Of a stretch of DNA of 64,000 nt, positions 44,940 to 53,970 are shown piece by piece (positions within the stretch are counted from its first letter, which is position 1; each line of letters opens with the position of its first letter). Made by a program: the position numbers and the translations under genes. Source of the DNA: Pseudoroseicyclus_A sp041714655 (lineage in GTDB: Bacteria > Pseudomonadota > Alphaproteobacteria > Rhodobacterales > Rhodobacteraceae); NCBI RefSeq assembly GCF_041714655.1, contig NZ_CP168219.1:558001-622000 (forward strand). Direction: 5' to 3'. The notes under the pieces were generated by a model. It was not told where the DNA came from. It saw only the letters and a list, made by a program, of their open reading frames with translations, and searched no databases.

Positions 44940-45503
44940 AAGCCGGTCCGCCCCGTCCCCCACCTCGACCACCACGTCGAAGCGCTCCGGCGGCGCCTGA
45001 TGCGCGAAGTACCAGTCTTCCGCCCGGTGCCATTGCCGCTCCCAGGGGCTGATCTCGCCCTCGCGCGCCAGGAGCCGCGCCATCCGCAGCTCCTCCGGCG
45101 ACGTCAGGAGGATCGCCACGTCGATGAGGTCCGCCAGCTCCGGGCGGGCGGAATAGACGCCCTCGAGGAGGATGACCTCCGCCGGCGGCAGCAGCACCTC
45201 CGGCCCCGACGAGCCGTCGAAGGCCGCCCAGTCGAAGGGGCGGAAGCTGGCGGCTCGGCCGGCGCTCAGCGCCTCCAGCACCGCCTGCTGTCGGCGCCAG
45301 TCGATGCAGGCGGCGGCGAGCGCTTCGGGCGGGTCGGCCCGCTGCTCCGTGCCGCCCGCGTAGAAGGCGTCGCCCTCCACCAGCCGCGCGCCGAGATCGG
45401 CGGCGAGGAGCCCCGCGAAGGTCGACTTGCCGACGCCGCTCCGCCCGTCGACGGCGATGCGCAGAGGGCGGGGCAGGGCGCGGAGGCGGTCGACCAGCGT
45501 CAT
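44925..45503 (-). CDS. P-loop nucleoside/uridine kinase-like protein
   Basis: This 192-residue kinase has Walker A DGRSGVGKST near residue 19 and the strand EVILLEGVYSARPELADLIDVAILL, an ExxYS motif as in uridine kinase/panthothenate kinase-like folds. The C-terminal RERQWHRAEDWYF-type segment (here WERQWHRAEDWYF) also fits. Substrate specificity cannot be set. The ATG overlaps the stop of the GNAT gene (ATGA). The last codons (GVGL and TAG) lie inside REP hairpin 3, so the repeat has become the end of the gene. Confidence 0.85.
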   Translation of the reverse strand: MTLVDRLRALPRPLRIAVDGRSGVGKSTFAGLLAADLGARLVEGDAFYAGGTEQRADPPEALAAACIDWRRQQAVLEALSAGRAASFRPFDWAAFDGSSGPEVLLPPAEVILLEGVYSARPELADLIDVAILLTSPEELRMARLLAREGEISPWERQWHRAEDWYFAHQAPPERFDVVVEVGDGADRLGVGL

Positions 45504-45928
45504 CCGAGCCGCGCCGCCAGAGCGCCCATCGGCAGCGCGAAGGCCACCGCGACTGCGCTCTCCCGTTCCACGATGAAGCCCAGGCGCCGGTGGAGCCGCA
45601 GGGACTCCGCATTGCCCTTCCGCACATGGCTCACGACCCGCTCGGCCCCCGCCTCCTGCAGGGCGGCCAGCAGCCGCCGGCCGAGCTCGCGCGCGAGCCC
45701 GCCCGCCCCCTCGGCCAACATCAGCCCGCCGACGAAGGCCTCCCCCGGCGCCGCCATCCAGAAAGAGCCATAAGCCCTGAGCGCCCCCTCCCGCCGGATC
45801 AGCACCCGCACCGAGCGCTCCCACGAGCCCTCGAGCGCCGCCCGATGGGCAGCCGGGTCGAGCGGCCCGCCGTCCGGCGCGCGGAGCCGCGCCAGATCGA
45901 GCGCCAGCATGTCATCGAGATCGCTCAT
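45500..45928 (-). CDS. GNAT-family N-acetyltransferase
   Basis: This 142-residue protein has the later GNAT elements: AFVGGLMLAEGAGGLARELGRRLLAALQEAG, in which a glycine-rich segment replaces the canonical Q/R-x-x-G-x-G/A loop, then the ESLRLHRRLGFIVERE helix-strand typical of acetyltransferases. The N-terminal strand pair is VRVLIRREGALRAYGSFWMA. The degenerate CoA loop makes activity uncertain. The start is at 45928. It overlaps the kinase gene in an apparent two-gene operon. Confidence 0.75.
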   Translation of the reverse strand: MSDLDDMLALDLARLRAPDGGPLDPAAHRAALEGSWERSVRVLIRREGALRAYGSFWMAAPGEAFVGGLMLAEGAGGLARELGRRLLAALQEAGAERVVSHVRKGNAESLRLHRRLGFIVERESAVAVAFALPMGALAARLG

Positions 45929-46041
45929 TATCCCCCCGTCCGCGCACCATGCCCGCCCCCGCGCCGGGCCGCCAGCCCGGCGATTTGACCCCATGGCCCC
46001 GCTCCCCTATCCCGCGCCCGACACAGGCGCAGGAGGGCGAC

Positions 46042-47457
46042 ATGGCACAGCACCCCAATTACGGCCGGATCGACGGCAGGCTGGTGATGATCGGCTACGG
46101 CTCCATCGGCCGCGGCACGCTGCCGCTGATCGAGCGGCATTTCGATGTGGCCCGCGAGCAGATGATGGTCATCGAGCCCTCCGCCGAGGGGCAGGCGCTG
46201 CTGGCCGAGCGGGGCATCCCGCATCTCGGCGTCGCGATCACGCGCGAGAATTACCGCGAGGTGCTGACGGAGCTTCTGAAGGACGGCGGCTTCTGCGTGA
46301 ACCTCTCGGTCGATACCTCCTCGCTCGATATCCTCCGGCTCTGCCGCGAGCTCGGGGCGCTCTATATCGACACGGTGGTCGAGCCCTGGGCCGGCTTCTA
46401 TTTCGAGACGCCCGACAATGCCGCCCGCACCAATTACGCGCTCCGCCAGAAGGTGCGGGACGAGAAGGTCGCCAACCCCGGCGGCCCGACGGCGGTGAGC
46501 TGCTGCGGCGCCAATCCCGGCATGGTGAGCTGGTTCGTGAAGGAGGCGCTTTTGCAGCTCGCCTCCGACACCGGCACCCCCGTGGCGGCGCCGACGGACC
46601 GCGCCGGCTGGGCGAAGCTCATGCAGAGCCTCGGGGTCAAGGGCGTCCATATCGCCGAGCGCGACACGCAGGCGCGGGCCACGCCCCGGCCGCGCGGCAC
46701 CTTCGTCAACACCTGGTCGGTCGAGGGCTTCATCGCCGAGGGCTTCCAGCCGGCCGAGCTCGGCTGGGGCACGCATGAGCCCTGGATGCCCGACAATGCC
46801 CATGGCTACGACAAGGGCTGCCAGGCGGCGATCTGGCTGGAGCGGCCGGGCGCGATCACCCGCGTCCACAGCTGGTGCCCGACGCCGGGGCCGCAGTTCG
46901 GCTTCCTCGTGACGCATAACGAGGCGGTCTCGATCTCGGATTACTACACCGTCGGCGATCCGGCGGCCCCGGAGTTCCGCCCGACCTGCCACTACGCCTA
47001 CCACCCCTGCGACGATGCCGTCCTCAGCCTGCACGAGATGTTCGGCTCCGGCGTCACGCAGGGCATCCACGAGATCCTGAGCCCGGGCGAGATCGTCGAG
47101 GGGGTGGACGAGCTCGGCGTCCTTCTCTTCGGGCATGAGAAGAACGCGCTCTGGTACGGCTCGCGCCTGTCCAACGCCGAGGCGCGGCAGCTCGCGCCCG
47201 ACCAGAACGCCACCGGGCTGCAGGTCACCTCCGCCGTGCTCGCCGGCATGGTCTGGGCGCTGGAGAACCCCGCCGCCGGCATCGTCGAGACCGACGAGAT
47301 GGATCATGCCCGCTGCCTCGAGGTGCAGCGCCCCTATCTCGGCCCGGTGGAGGCGCATTACACGGACTGGACGCCGATCCAGAACCGCTGGGAGCACTTC
47401 CCCGAGGATATCGACCCGGCGGAGCCCTGGGCCTTCCGCAACGTGCTGGCGAGCTAG
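46042..47457 (+). CDS. hss: Homospermidine synthase
   Basis: This NAD-dependent enzyme makes homospermidine from putrescine (two molecules, or putrescine plus spermidine), the polyamine characteristic of many alphaproteobacteria. The 471 residues begin with the dinucleotide site MIGYGSIGRG near residue 17. Further landmarks are VVEPWAGFYFETPDNAARTNYALR, SCCGANPGMVSWFVKEALLQLA and THEPWMPDNAHGYDKGC. Length agrees with the family. AGGAGGG precedes the ATG. It is a single transcription unit, convergent with the TetR gene downstream. Confidence 0.96.
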   Translation: MAQHPNYGRIDGRLVMIGYGSIGRGTLPLIERHFDVAREQMMVIEPSAEGQALLAERGIPHLGVAITRENYREVLTELLKDGGFCVNLSVDTSSLDILRLCRELGALYIDTVVEPWAGFYFETPDNAARTNYALRQKVRDEKVANPGGPTAVSCCGANPGMVSWFVKEALLQLASDTGTPVAAPTDRAGWAKLMQSLGVKGVHIAERDTQARATPRPRGTFVNTWSVEGFIAEGFQPAELGWGTHEPWMPDNAHGYDKGCQAAIWLERPGAITRVHSWCPTPGPQFGFLVTHNEAVSISDYYTVGDPAAPEFRPTCHYAYHPCDDAVLSLHEMFGSGVTQGIHEILSPGEIVEGVDELGVLLFGHEKNALWYGSRLSNAEARQLAPDQNATGLQVTSAVLAGMVWALENPAAGIVETDEMDHARCLEVQRPYLGPVEAHYTDWTPIQNRWEHFPEDIDPAEPWAFRNVLAS

Positions 47458-47502
47458 GCAAGGCGCAGCCGCCGGCCCCGGGCCGGCGGCGACCGCAGCC
47501 TC

Positions 47503-48126
47503 TCAGCGCTCGGGCGCGAGCCCGGCGGTGAGGATCATCATGTGATTGTCAGCCAGCGCCTGCAGCCCGCCCTCCGGCGGGCCGATCCCGAGGATATTGC
47601 CAAGGCTCATCTGCAGGAAGACCGGCCCGAAGACGCTCTGGATCGTGAGCACCGGATCGACGGGCCGGATATGGCCCTCCGCCACGCCGCGCGCGACGAG
47701 CGCCGTCAGCAGCGGCATCACGCGCTCGACCATCTCCCTGCGATAGATCGTCACCACCTCGGGCGAGATCGGCGCCTCGCGCAGGAGGATCTTCGGCACG
47801 CCCTGGTTTTCCTCCCCGAGGAAGCCGTCGATGATGATCTGCAGGACGGCGCCGAGCGTCGGCCGCGGATCGCCCGTTGCCGTATCGAGGAGATCGACGA
47901 TGCGCTGCACGACGGGCGTCACCCTGCGGCGCACGAGCGCGAGGACGAGCGCATCCTTCGAGGGGAAATAGAGGTAGATCGCGCCCTTGGAGATACCTGC
48001 GCGGGCCGCGATATCCGCCACGCGGGTGCGCTGGATCCCGTCCTCCAGGAAGAGCGCGAGCGCGGCGTCGAGGATCTCGTCCGGCCGCGCATCGGGGCGC
48101 CGGTAAAACTTCCGGGAACTGGTCAT
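47503..48126 (-). CDS. TetR/AcrR-family transcriptional regulator
   Basis: This 207-residue regulator has the TetR DNA-binding domain: DEILDAALALFLEDGIQRTRVADIAARAGISKGAIYLYFPSKDALVLALV, of which the recognition helix is GISKGAIYLYFPSK. The C-terminal domain resembles the AcrR-type in length. Its target is unknown. The 293 bases upstream of the gene, up to tRNA-Phe, hold no recognised gene. It is the last ordinary chromosomal gene before the island. Confidence 0.9.
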   Translation of the reverse strand: MTSSRKFYRRPDARPDEILDAALALFLEDGIQRTRVADIAARAGISKGAIYLYFPSKDALVLALVRRRVTPVVQRIVDLLDTATGDPRPTLGAVLQIIIDGFLGEENQGVPKILLREAPISPEVVTIYRREMVERVMPLLTALVARGVAEGHIRPVDPVLTIQSVFGPVFLQMSLGNILGIGPPEGGLQALADNHMMILTAGLAPER

Positions 48127-48419
48127 AGGGCCGGTAAGCTCGGCTGGTTACAAAACACTGAGACCGGCGTCATAGGGGCTCTTTCCGGCGAAGGCAACGG
48201 CCGCCTGACGCCTGCCGCGGGGGTGTCAGTCACGCCCCGCCCGGGCCCACTTCGCGGCCGCTCAAGGCCCTGCGCCGGCGGCCCCCGAGCCGGGCCCGAG
48301 CCAGGCGGGACGCGGCTATGGCGCGGGGCCTCATTCCGCCCCAAAACCCGCTGGACACGCCCGCCGGTCTCGCCTAGAACCCCGCCACCCCGGAGAGGCC
48401 AGCGGCCCCTCCACCCGGT

Positions 48420-48494
48420 GCCTGGGTAGCTCAGGGGTAGAGCAGTGGATTGAAAATCCTCGTGTCGGTGGTTCGATTCCGCCCCCGGGCACCA
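48420..48494 (+). tRNA. tRNA-Phe (anticodon GAA), CCA encoded; island insertion site
   Basis: The acceptor GCCTGGG pairs with CCCGGGC through one G-T pair, followed by A and an encoded CCA. The D arm is GCTC-AGGGGTA-GAGC, the anticodon loop TTGAAAA (GAA) and the T arm GGTGG-TTCGATT-CCGCC with one terminal mismatch-free stem. An integrase gene ends 47 bases beyond its 3' end, so the 3' part of this tRNA is the likely attachment site. Confidence 0.96.
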
Positions 48495-48541
48495 CTTAAC
48501 AAGCTGAAATGGTTGGGTTTTGTGGTCATGTCTGGTCCTTG

Positions 48542-49639
48542 TCAGGGTCGTGTTTGACGCTTTTCGGCGGAAGGTTTGACAATCTTCGCCCGCCGCGCGT
48601 TCTCTTTTTCCAGCGTCGCCATCGTCTCGCGGTTCTTGTCGGCAAGGTTCGCCGACCGCGAATAATGCCGCGCCATGGAGGGTGTTTTCTGCCCCAAGAG
48701 GTCCGCGATGCGCCGCTCATCCAGTCCCGCCTCGCGCAGCGTTGTCGCAACGGTATGGCGTAGGCCCTTCAGCGTCAGGCCCGGCGCAATCAGTTCTTCC
48801 TCCTCCAGTGCAGTCTTGAAGCGGTGCCAGACGGTCGAAAAGCCGTTGTAGGTCCACGCCGCGCCCTGTGAACTGGCCAGCACGGTAGCCGCCTCATGCG
48901 CGGGGATGCTGTCGAGGGCGGCCTGCAAGGTCGGGCTGACGGGAATCGCCACCTCCTCCCCCGTCTTGCCGCGCACGCCCCAGATCGTGTCACCGTCGAT
49001 CTGGTCCTTGCGCAGCTTCAGCGCGTCCGACGGGTCGAGCCCGGTATTCATCATCAACGCCAGCGCCACCCGCACATGCGGTTTGGCGCGGGACAGGACG
49101 ACGTCGCGCTCCTCAATCGTCCAGGGCCGGTTGGCATAGGCGCGGTCGCGCGGGCGGCGCTTGGGGATCACGTCCTTGGCATAGTTCGCCGCGATCAGGC
49201 CCTGCGGGATGGCATGGCGGAACACCTCGCTCAGTAAGGTGCGCACCATGTTGGCGCGACGCCAGCCGATCTTTTTCGCGGCCTTGTCATGGATGCCTGC
49301 GATCAGCGGCGTGTCGATCACATGGACCGGCGTGTCGCGGATAGGGGCGAGGAAATCCGCGCATTTGCGGTAATCGCGGCGCGTGGCTTCGGCCAGGTTG
49401 GCGAAATGCCCGGTCTCGAAATACCCCTTGATGAGCCCGCCAAGCGTGCCCGCCCGAGGGCCCTTTTCCTTCTGCGCCACGGCGATGGCGCGGATCGTCT
49501 CGCATTGGGCGAGGAATTCGGCCGACCCCAGCGGTGCCTCGGTCAGATCGATCTTGTGGCCCGTCGCGCGGTGGTAGCAGCGCATCCGGCCGTGGCGATC
49601 CTTGAATATCTTGAACCCCTTGACGCGCACATGGGTCAT
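48542..49639 (-). CDS. int: Tyrosine-recombinase integrase, atypical box I
   Basis: This 365-residue phage-type integrase has an N-terminal AT-hook or Arm-binding-like domain, a core-binding SAM-like domain (about 75-160) and the catalytic domain. Box II is LRHTVATTLREAGLDERRIADLLGQ, with His and Arg, and the nucleophile is in SMARHYSRSA. In box I the usual TGLRxxE reads TGLDPSD, so aspartate sits where the first catalytic arginine is expected. The gene points towards the tRNA. Its ATG overlaps the excisionase stop by one base. Confidence 0.9.
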   Translation of the reverse strand: MTHVRVKGFKIFKDRHGRMRCYHRATGHKIDLTEAPLGSAEFLAQCETIRAIAVAQKEKGPRAGTLGGLIKGYFETGHFANLAEATRRDYRKCADFLAPIRDTPVHVIDTPLIAGIHDKAAKKIGWRRANMVRTLLSEVFRHAIPQGLIAANYAKDVIPKRRPRDRAYANRPWTIEERDVVLSRAKPHVRVALALMMNTGLDPSDALKLRKDQIDGDTIWGVRGKTGEEVAIPVSPTLQAALDSIPAHEAATVLASSQGAAWTYNGFSTVWHRFKTALEEEELIAPGLTLKGLRHTVATTLREAGLDERRIADLLGQKTPSMARHYSRSANLADKNRETMATLEKENARRAKIVKPSAEKRQTRP

Positions 49640-49875
49640 CACAGCCGGTCCAAGATGTCGTCGCGCGTCATCTCGACATGGTCGGCCTTCATCGTGTCGA
49701 TCCAGCGGTCGATGTCGCGCCGGTCCCACAGAAGCGTGCCGCGCGCCAACTCGACCGGCCGCACGGGGCAGCTTGCCTTGAAATGCTTGATGGCGAGGCC
49801 CGTGTAACTGGCGGCTTCGGACTGTTTCAGCATGCGCTTGTCGATCACGCTGATGTTGAGATTGGTCGTGCCCAT
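49639..49875 (-). CDS. Excisionase-like MerR/AlpA-type helix-turn-helix protein
   Basis: This 78-residue protein has the winged-helix layout of phage excisionase/AlpA proteins: MLKQSEAASYTGLAIKHFKASCPVRPVELARGTLLWDRRDIDRWIDTM, of which LKQSEAASYTGLAIKHF is the helix-turn-helix. It probably assists the overlapping integrase in excision or controls its direction. The overlap at 49639 indicates coupled translation. Confidence 0.8.
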   Translation of the reverse strand: MGTTNLNISVIDKRMLKQSEAASYTGLAIKHFKASCPVRPVELARGTLLWDRRDIDRWIDTMKADHVEMTRDDILDRL

Positions 49876-49890
49876 CGGCTCTCCCCCTGA

Positions 49891-50115
49891 TCAATTCACA
49901 CTCGACACCGAACCATCCCTCTCCCTCTCGTCCCCGCGCAGCTTCGTGGCGCGCTTCTGGAACCGCTCCCAGCCGGTCATGGTCAGCAGGCGGGTCTTGG
50001 GCGTGATCTCGACGAATTCGAGCCGCCCGTCGTTCATCAAGGCACGAATCTGCGCCGTGCTGAGCCCCACAAGGGTCCCAAGTTCCTTGGGTGACAGCAG
50101 CTTTTCCTGTGACAA
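49891..50115 (-). CDS. Small helix-turn-helix protein, second excisionase-like
   Basis: The preferred start is a TTG at 50115, because AAAGGAGAGGGG lies immediately upstream; the longer frame has no such site. The resulting 74-residue protein contains LLSPKELGTLVGLSTAQIRALMNDGRLEFVEITPKTRLLT, a DNA-binding fold like AlpA/excisionase (LSPKELGTLVGLSTAQIR as core). It precedes the first excisionase gene by 15 bases in the int operon. Confidence 0.65.
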   Translation of the reverse strand: MSQEKLLSPKELGTLVGLSTAQIRALMNDGRLEFVEITPKTRLLTMTGWERFQKRATKLRGDERERDGSVSSVN

Positions 50116-50247
50116 ACCCCTCTCCTTTCCTGCAAATGGACGAAAACGCATTGAATGCGGTGCTTGGCCGTGGTTCGATGGTGGAACGCTGGCGTTAACG
50201 CACAAACGTGCGCTTATATGCATTCATGCGTCATGGCAAGCTGATTG

Positions 50248-50679
50248 ATGGCAATAATGGTGAATCGTCCGGATACCTACCTCGGCGGCCTCGGCGCGCG
50301 CATGGCGATCGCGCGCAACGAGCTTGGCCTTTCACAGGCCCGGATGGCCGCGGAGCTTGGCATGTCGCAGCGCGCCTATCAAAGTTATGAGACCGGAAAG
50401 CGCTCGATGCCGGTGGAGGCGCTGGTCGATATGCACCGCAAGTTCGGCGTGGACCTGAACTGGATCCTGCTGGGGGTCGAAGCGGTGCGCCCGGGCCATG
50501 ACCTGGCGGCGCTGGAAGGGTTCGAGACGGCGCTGGACCGTCATCTCAGCGCGACCGGCATCCGCCTGAAAAGCGAGAAACGCGGGGCGATAGTGGCGCG
50601 CTGGTACCGGTCGTTCCTAGAGGGGAAGGAAATCCCGATGGACGACGTTCACACCTGGATCGAATTGTTGAGAGAGTGA
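50248..50679 (+). CDS. Cro/CI-type helix-turn-helix regulator of the island
   Basis: This 143-residue regulator has an XRE domain: LGARMAIARNELGLSQARMAAELGMSQRAYQSYETGKRSMPVEALV, of which LSQARMAAELGMSQRAY is the helix-turn-helix. A C-terminal region of unknown fold follows. It is divergent from the int-xis operon, with 132 bases between, where it likely represses both directions. The region before it has AT-rich direct and inverted runs (GCATTCATGCG) that might be operators. Either of two starts is possible (50248 or 50257). Confidence 0.85.
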   Translation: MAIMVNRPDTYLGGLGARMAIARNELGLSQARMAAELGMSQRAYQSYETGKRSMPVEALVDMHRKFGVDLNWILLGVEAVRPGHDLAALEGFETALDRHLSATGIRLKSEKRGAIVARWYRSFLEGKEIPMDDVHTWIELLRE

Positions 50680-50681
50680 TC

Positions 50682-50972
50682 ATGGAAATCGAGAAAAGCG
50701 TTGCCTGGCAACGGCACCAGCTGGCGACGGTGGAGCGCATGCAGCGCGATCTGGCGCGCTACACGCATCCGGTGATCCGGGCGGTAGGGATGTGCGGGGT
50801 GGCCTATCTCGCGAGCTGGACGGTGGTGATGGTGCCGGGGGCTGATGCAGGGGCGATGGTGGTCGTGGCGGCGGTGTCTGCGGCTGCGCTGGTGTTGGGC
50901 GCCCCGGCCTTCGCCCTGGCAGTTGGGGTGGAGCGGCATTTTCGAGGGCGCTTCGCCCGCATCTCCAACTGA
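50682..50972 (+). CDS. Small two-helix membrane protein, unknown
   Basis: This 96-residue protein has an amphipathic basic N-terminus (EKSVAWQRHQLATVERMQRDL) and two hydrophobic helices (about 35-53 and 57-83). The ATG at 50682 follows AGAGAG and lies two bases after the regulator stop, so they are one transcription unit. No family was recognised. It could be a membrane effector or accessory protein of the island, or linked to the following PLD-helicase genes, which start 100 bases downstream. Confidence 0.6.
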   Translation: MEIEKSVAWQRHQLATVERMQRDLARYTHPVIRAVGMCGVAYLASWTVVMVPGADAGAMVVVAAVSAAALVLGAPAFALAVGVERHFRGRFARISN

Positions 50973-51072
50973 TCCGGATGCGCCAACCGATTTCTTCAAC
51001 CGAACCAAGTGCCTGGACAGTGCTGTTCAATGCCGTCCAATGCTTTTGTAGCTTTGTATCCCAAGGATTTCT

Positions 51073-53922
51073 GTGTCTGACCCGCGCCTGTCTTGCCCGA
51101 TCTGTTTGCGCCGAGAGGCCGGGTTGATCCCGGCGCCGCGTCATGTGGCAAAATGGGATGAACTGAACGGACCGGAACAGATGGCGATGCTGGCCGAGGT
51201 AGGCGCAGCGCTCGGGCGCGGAACCCCGGGCTTTGTCGCTTCGTCAGCCTATGACCATTTCCATCTTAGGGAAGCTTCCGGATCGCGTCTTACAACCGGG
51301 GGGCGCGACCCGCTTTTGCCCTTGCTCGCCGAACGACTGGACACGGCGCAGTCAGTCGATCTCGCCATTGCCTTTGCCATGGACAGCGGTGTGGCACTGC
51401 TCGAGCCCTGGTTCCGCGAGTTGCTGGCGCGGGGTGGTCGGCTGAGAATAGTAGTCGGCGATTACCTCGATACGACCGATCCCACGGCCTTGGCTCGCCT
51501 CTTGGACCTAGACGGGGCCGAACTGTTCGTGTTCGAAACAGGCGGTCTCAGTTTCCACCCCAAAGCCTGGTTGTTCCGCGCCGCGGATGCACGGGGGGCG
51601 GCGATTGTCGGCAGCTCGAACCTTTCGCAGTCGGCGCTGACCGAGGGCGTAGAGTGGAACCTACATTCCGAAGATGCAGCTGACAGTGTCGCCGCAGCTT
51701 TCGAAGAACTGGTGGCACGCCCAGAGGTAAAACCCCTGACCGCCGCCTGGATCGATGCTTATGCCAAACGCCGCAGAACGCGGCCGATGCCCGAGTTCAC
51801 CGCCCGCGTGGTGGCCGAAGAGGGGCCACCGCCAGAACCGCATTCCATTCAGCTAGAGGCGCTGGAGGCCCTATCGCTGAGCCGATCGAACGGCCACCGC
51901 GCCGGTTTGGTCGTGCTGGCGACGGGCCTGGGCAAAACCTGGTTGGCCGCCTTCGACACGATCCGCGCCAAGGCGGGCCGCATCCTTTTCGTGGCCCATC
52001 GCGATGAGATCCTGACGCAGGCGATGGCGGCCTTTCGTAAGGTAAGACCAGAGGCCAAGTTGGGCCGATACACAGGTACCGAGAAAGAGGCCGATGCGGA
52101 AATCCTCTTCGCCTCGGTCCAGACGTTGGGCCGTATCGGTCATCTGCGCCAATTCGACCGCGACCATTTCGACTATATTGTTGTTGATGAATTCCACCAC
52201 GCCGCCGCCAGCACCTACCAGAAGCTGATCTCCCATTTCACGCCTCGGTTCCTGCTGGGTCTGACCGCCACGCCCGACCGGACGGATGGGGCTGACCTGC
52301 TGGGGCTATGCGGCGAAAACCTTGTTTACCAATGCGACCTGTTTCGCGGGATCGATGCGGGGCATCTGTCACCGTTTCATTATTTCGGTGTGCCCGACGA
52401 TGTCGACTATGCGCAGATCCCCTGGCGGTCGGGGCAGTTCGATCCAACTGCACTGGATGCCGCATTGGCGACCGAGGCGCGGGCGCTGAATGCCCTGGAA
52501 CAGTATCACCAGCGCGCAAACGGCCCCGCGATTGGATTCTGCTGCTCGATGCGCCATGCCGACTACATGGCGGATTATTTCCGCGCCGCCGGGCTGAGGG
52601 CTGTGGCCGTCCACTCAGGGCCAAGTTCCGCGCCGCGAGCAAGCTCCCTGGCTGCGCTAGCTAGGGGCGAGATCGATATCCTGTTCGCGGTCGACATGTT
52701 CAACGAAGGCGTCGACGTGCCCGAGATCGGGACCGTGCTGATGCTGCGCCCTACCGAGAGCGCGATAATCTGGCTGCAGCAGCTTGGCCGCGGCCTGCGC
52801 CGTGTCGAAGGCAAGGTGCCTCATGTAATCGACTATATCGGCAACCATCGCAGCTTTCTGACGAAGGTTGCCACCCTGTTGCAGGCAGGGGCAGGGGATC
52901 GCTCGATCTCGACCAAGCTGGAAGCGCTTCAGGCCGGTGAGTTCCAAATGCCGAAAGGCTGCGAGATCACTTATGATCTGCAGGTCGTCGACATCCTGCG
53001 CAATCTCCTTCGCCCGAAGGAGGGTGCGGCGGAACTCGAAGCCTTCTACGTCGATTTCCGGGACCGGAACGGCATCCGGCCCACGGCCGTCGAAGTCTTC
53101 CGCAACGGCTTCGATCCCCGCACATCGGGCCATGGCGGCTGGTTCGACTTCGTCCGCGATATGGGGGATGCAGTGCCCGAGCGGCCCTTTGCCACTCATG
53201 GCCGGCTGCTACGCGAGATGGAGCGCCCGCGCGGTCTGTCTCGCGCCGCTTTGACCGGCCTGCGCGACATCGCAGCGGGGCGACAACCAAGCGAAGGCGG
53301 CGAAGAGCTCGCGTTCAACCCACACCTGGCCCAAAGCGGTGCGGGCTTGCGCCTGGCGCGCCCTGACGCATCGGGCGAGCTGGAATCGCTGGTGCGCGAG
53401 TTGGTCGAATGGCGCTTGGCGGAAACACCCATCGTGCGCGAGGCAGCCGAAGCATCCTCGACCTTTGTCGGCAAGCCACAGGCCCTGGAGCTTTGGCAGC
53501 GCTACTATGTGCCTGACATTGCGGCGTTCTTTGGTGAGGAATACAAACAGAATGTCTGGCGGACCGGGATGAAGGCACTGCCGGAAAAGAAGATCATGAT
53601 CCTTCTGGCCAATGTCTCGACACAGGAGCTTCAATACCCGAACGAATTCCTCAGGGCGTCGCGGCTTAAGTGGTTTAGCCAGAATCAGACGCGGCAAGAA
53701 GGCAAACACGGTCGGATTATCAGCGGGACCGAAGGGCACGATGTGCATCTGTTCATTCGCCGCGGGAATATCGTGAGCGGCAAGGTCAATCCGTTCATCT
53801 ATTGCGGACAGCCGAAGTTTGTCGACTGGAAAGGGGAGAAACCGATCGAAGTGACCTGGGATTTACCGGTTCCCGCCCCGCGCGCACTTTGGGCAGAGCT
53901 TGGAATTCCAGATAATGATTGA
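51073..53922 (+). CDS. HIT-like / PLD / SF2 helicase / DUF3427-like fusion protein
   Basis: This 949-residue protein has four parts. Residues 1-66 resemble a HIT domain (CPIC at 8-11, DHFHL at 61-65) with an incomplete histidine triad. Residues 80-215 are a PLD-type nuclease domain: FHPKAWLF holds H162 and K164, and GSSNLS follows at 180-185. An SF2 helicase follows: Walker A ATGLGKT at 283-289, DEFHH at 372-376, LTATPDR at 397-403, motif VI QQLGRGLRR at 569-577. About 770-935 resembles DUF3427 (WRTGMKALPEKK, RLKWFSQNQT). The start is GTG after AAGGA. With one HxK motif the PLD part probably dimerises. The role is inferred as cutting or remodelling foreign nucleic acid. Confidence 0.85.
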   Translation: MSDPRLSCPICLRREAGLIPAPRHVAKWDELNGPEQMAMLAEVGAALGRGTPGFVASSAYDHFHLREASGSRLTTGGRDPLLPLLAERLDTAQSVDLAIAFAMDSGVALLEPWFRELLARGGRLRIVVGDYLDTTDPTALARLLDLDGAELFVFETGGLSFHPKAWLFRAADARGAAIVGSSNLSQSALTEGVEWNLHSEDAADSVAAAFEELVARPEVKPLTAAWIDAYAKRRRTRPMPEFTARVVAEEGPPPEPHSIQLEALEALSLSRSNGHRAGLVVLATGLGKTWLAAFDTIRAKAGRILFVAHRDEILTQAMAAFRKVRPEAKLGRYTGTEKEADAEILFASVQTLGRIGHLRQFDRDHFDYIVVDEFHHAAASTYQKLISHFTPRFLLGLTATPDRTDGADLLGLCGENLVYQCDLFRGIDAGHLSPFHYFGVPDDVDYAQIPWRSGQFDPTALDAALATEARALNALEQYHQRANGPAIGFCCSMRHADYMADYFRAAGLRAVAVHSGPSSAPRASSLAALARGEIDILFAVDMFNEGVDVPEIGTVLMLRPTESAIIWLQQLGRGLRRVEGKVPHVIDYIGNHRSFLTKVATLLQAGAGDRSISTKLEALQAGEFQMPKGCEITYDLQVVDILRNLLRPKEGAAELEAFYVDFRDRNGIRPTAVEVFRNGFDPRTSGHGGWFDFVRDMGDAVPERPFATHGRLLREMERPRGLSRAALTGLRDIAAGRQPSEGGEELAFNPHLAQSGAGLRLARPDASGELESLVRELVEWRLAETPIVREAAEASSTFVGKPQALELWQRYYVPDIAAFFGEEYKQNVWRTGMKALPEKKIMILLANVSTQELQYPNEFLRASRLKWFSQNQTRQEGKHGRIISGTEGHDVHLFIRRGNIVSGKVNPFIYCGQPKFVDWKGEKPIEVTWDLPVPAPRALWAELGIPDND

Positions 53923-53970
53923 TCGCCAGAGTTTAGCAGCGCAAGCCGTCGCCGGCACGGCGATCGATAG

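Noticed and set aside
48420..48494. Second copy of the tRNA-Phe 3' end as the island's other attachment site
   Set aside because: I looked for CCGCCCCCGGGCACCA-like sequence elsewhere in the window and did not find it; the island probably extends beyond 64000.
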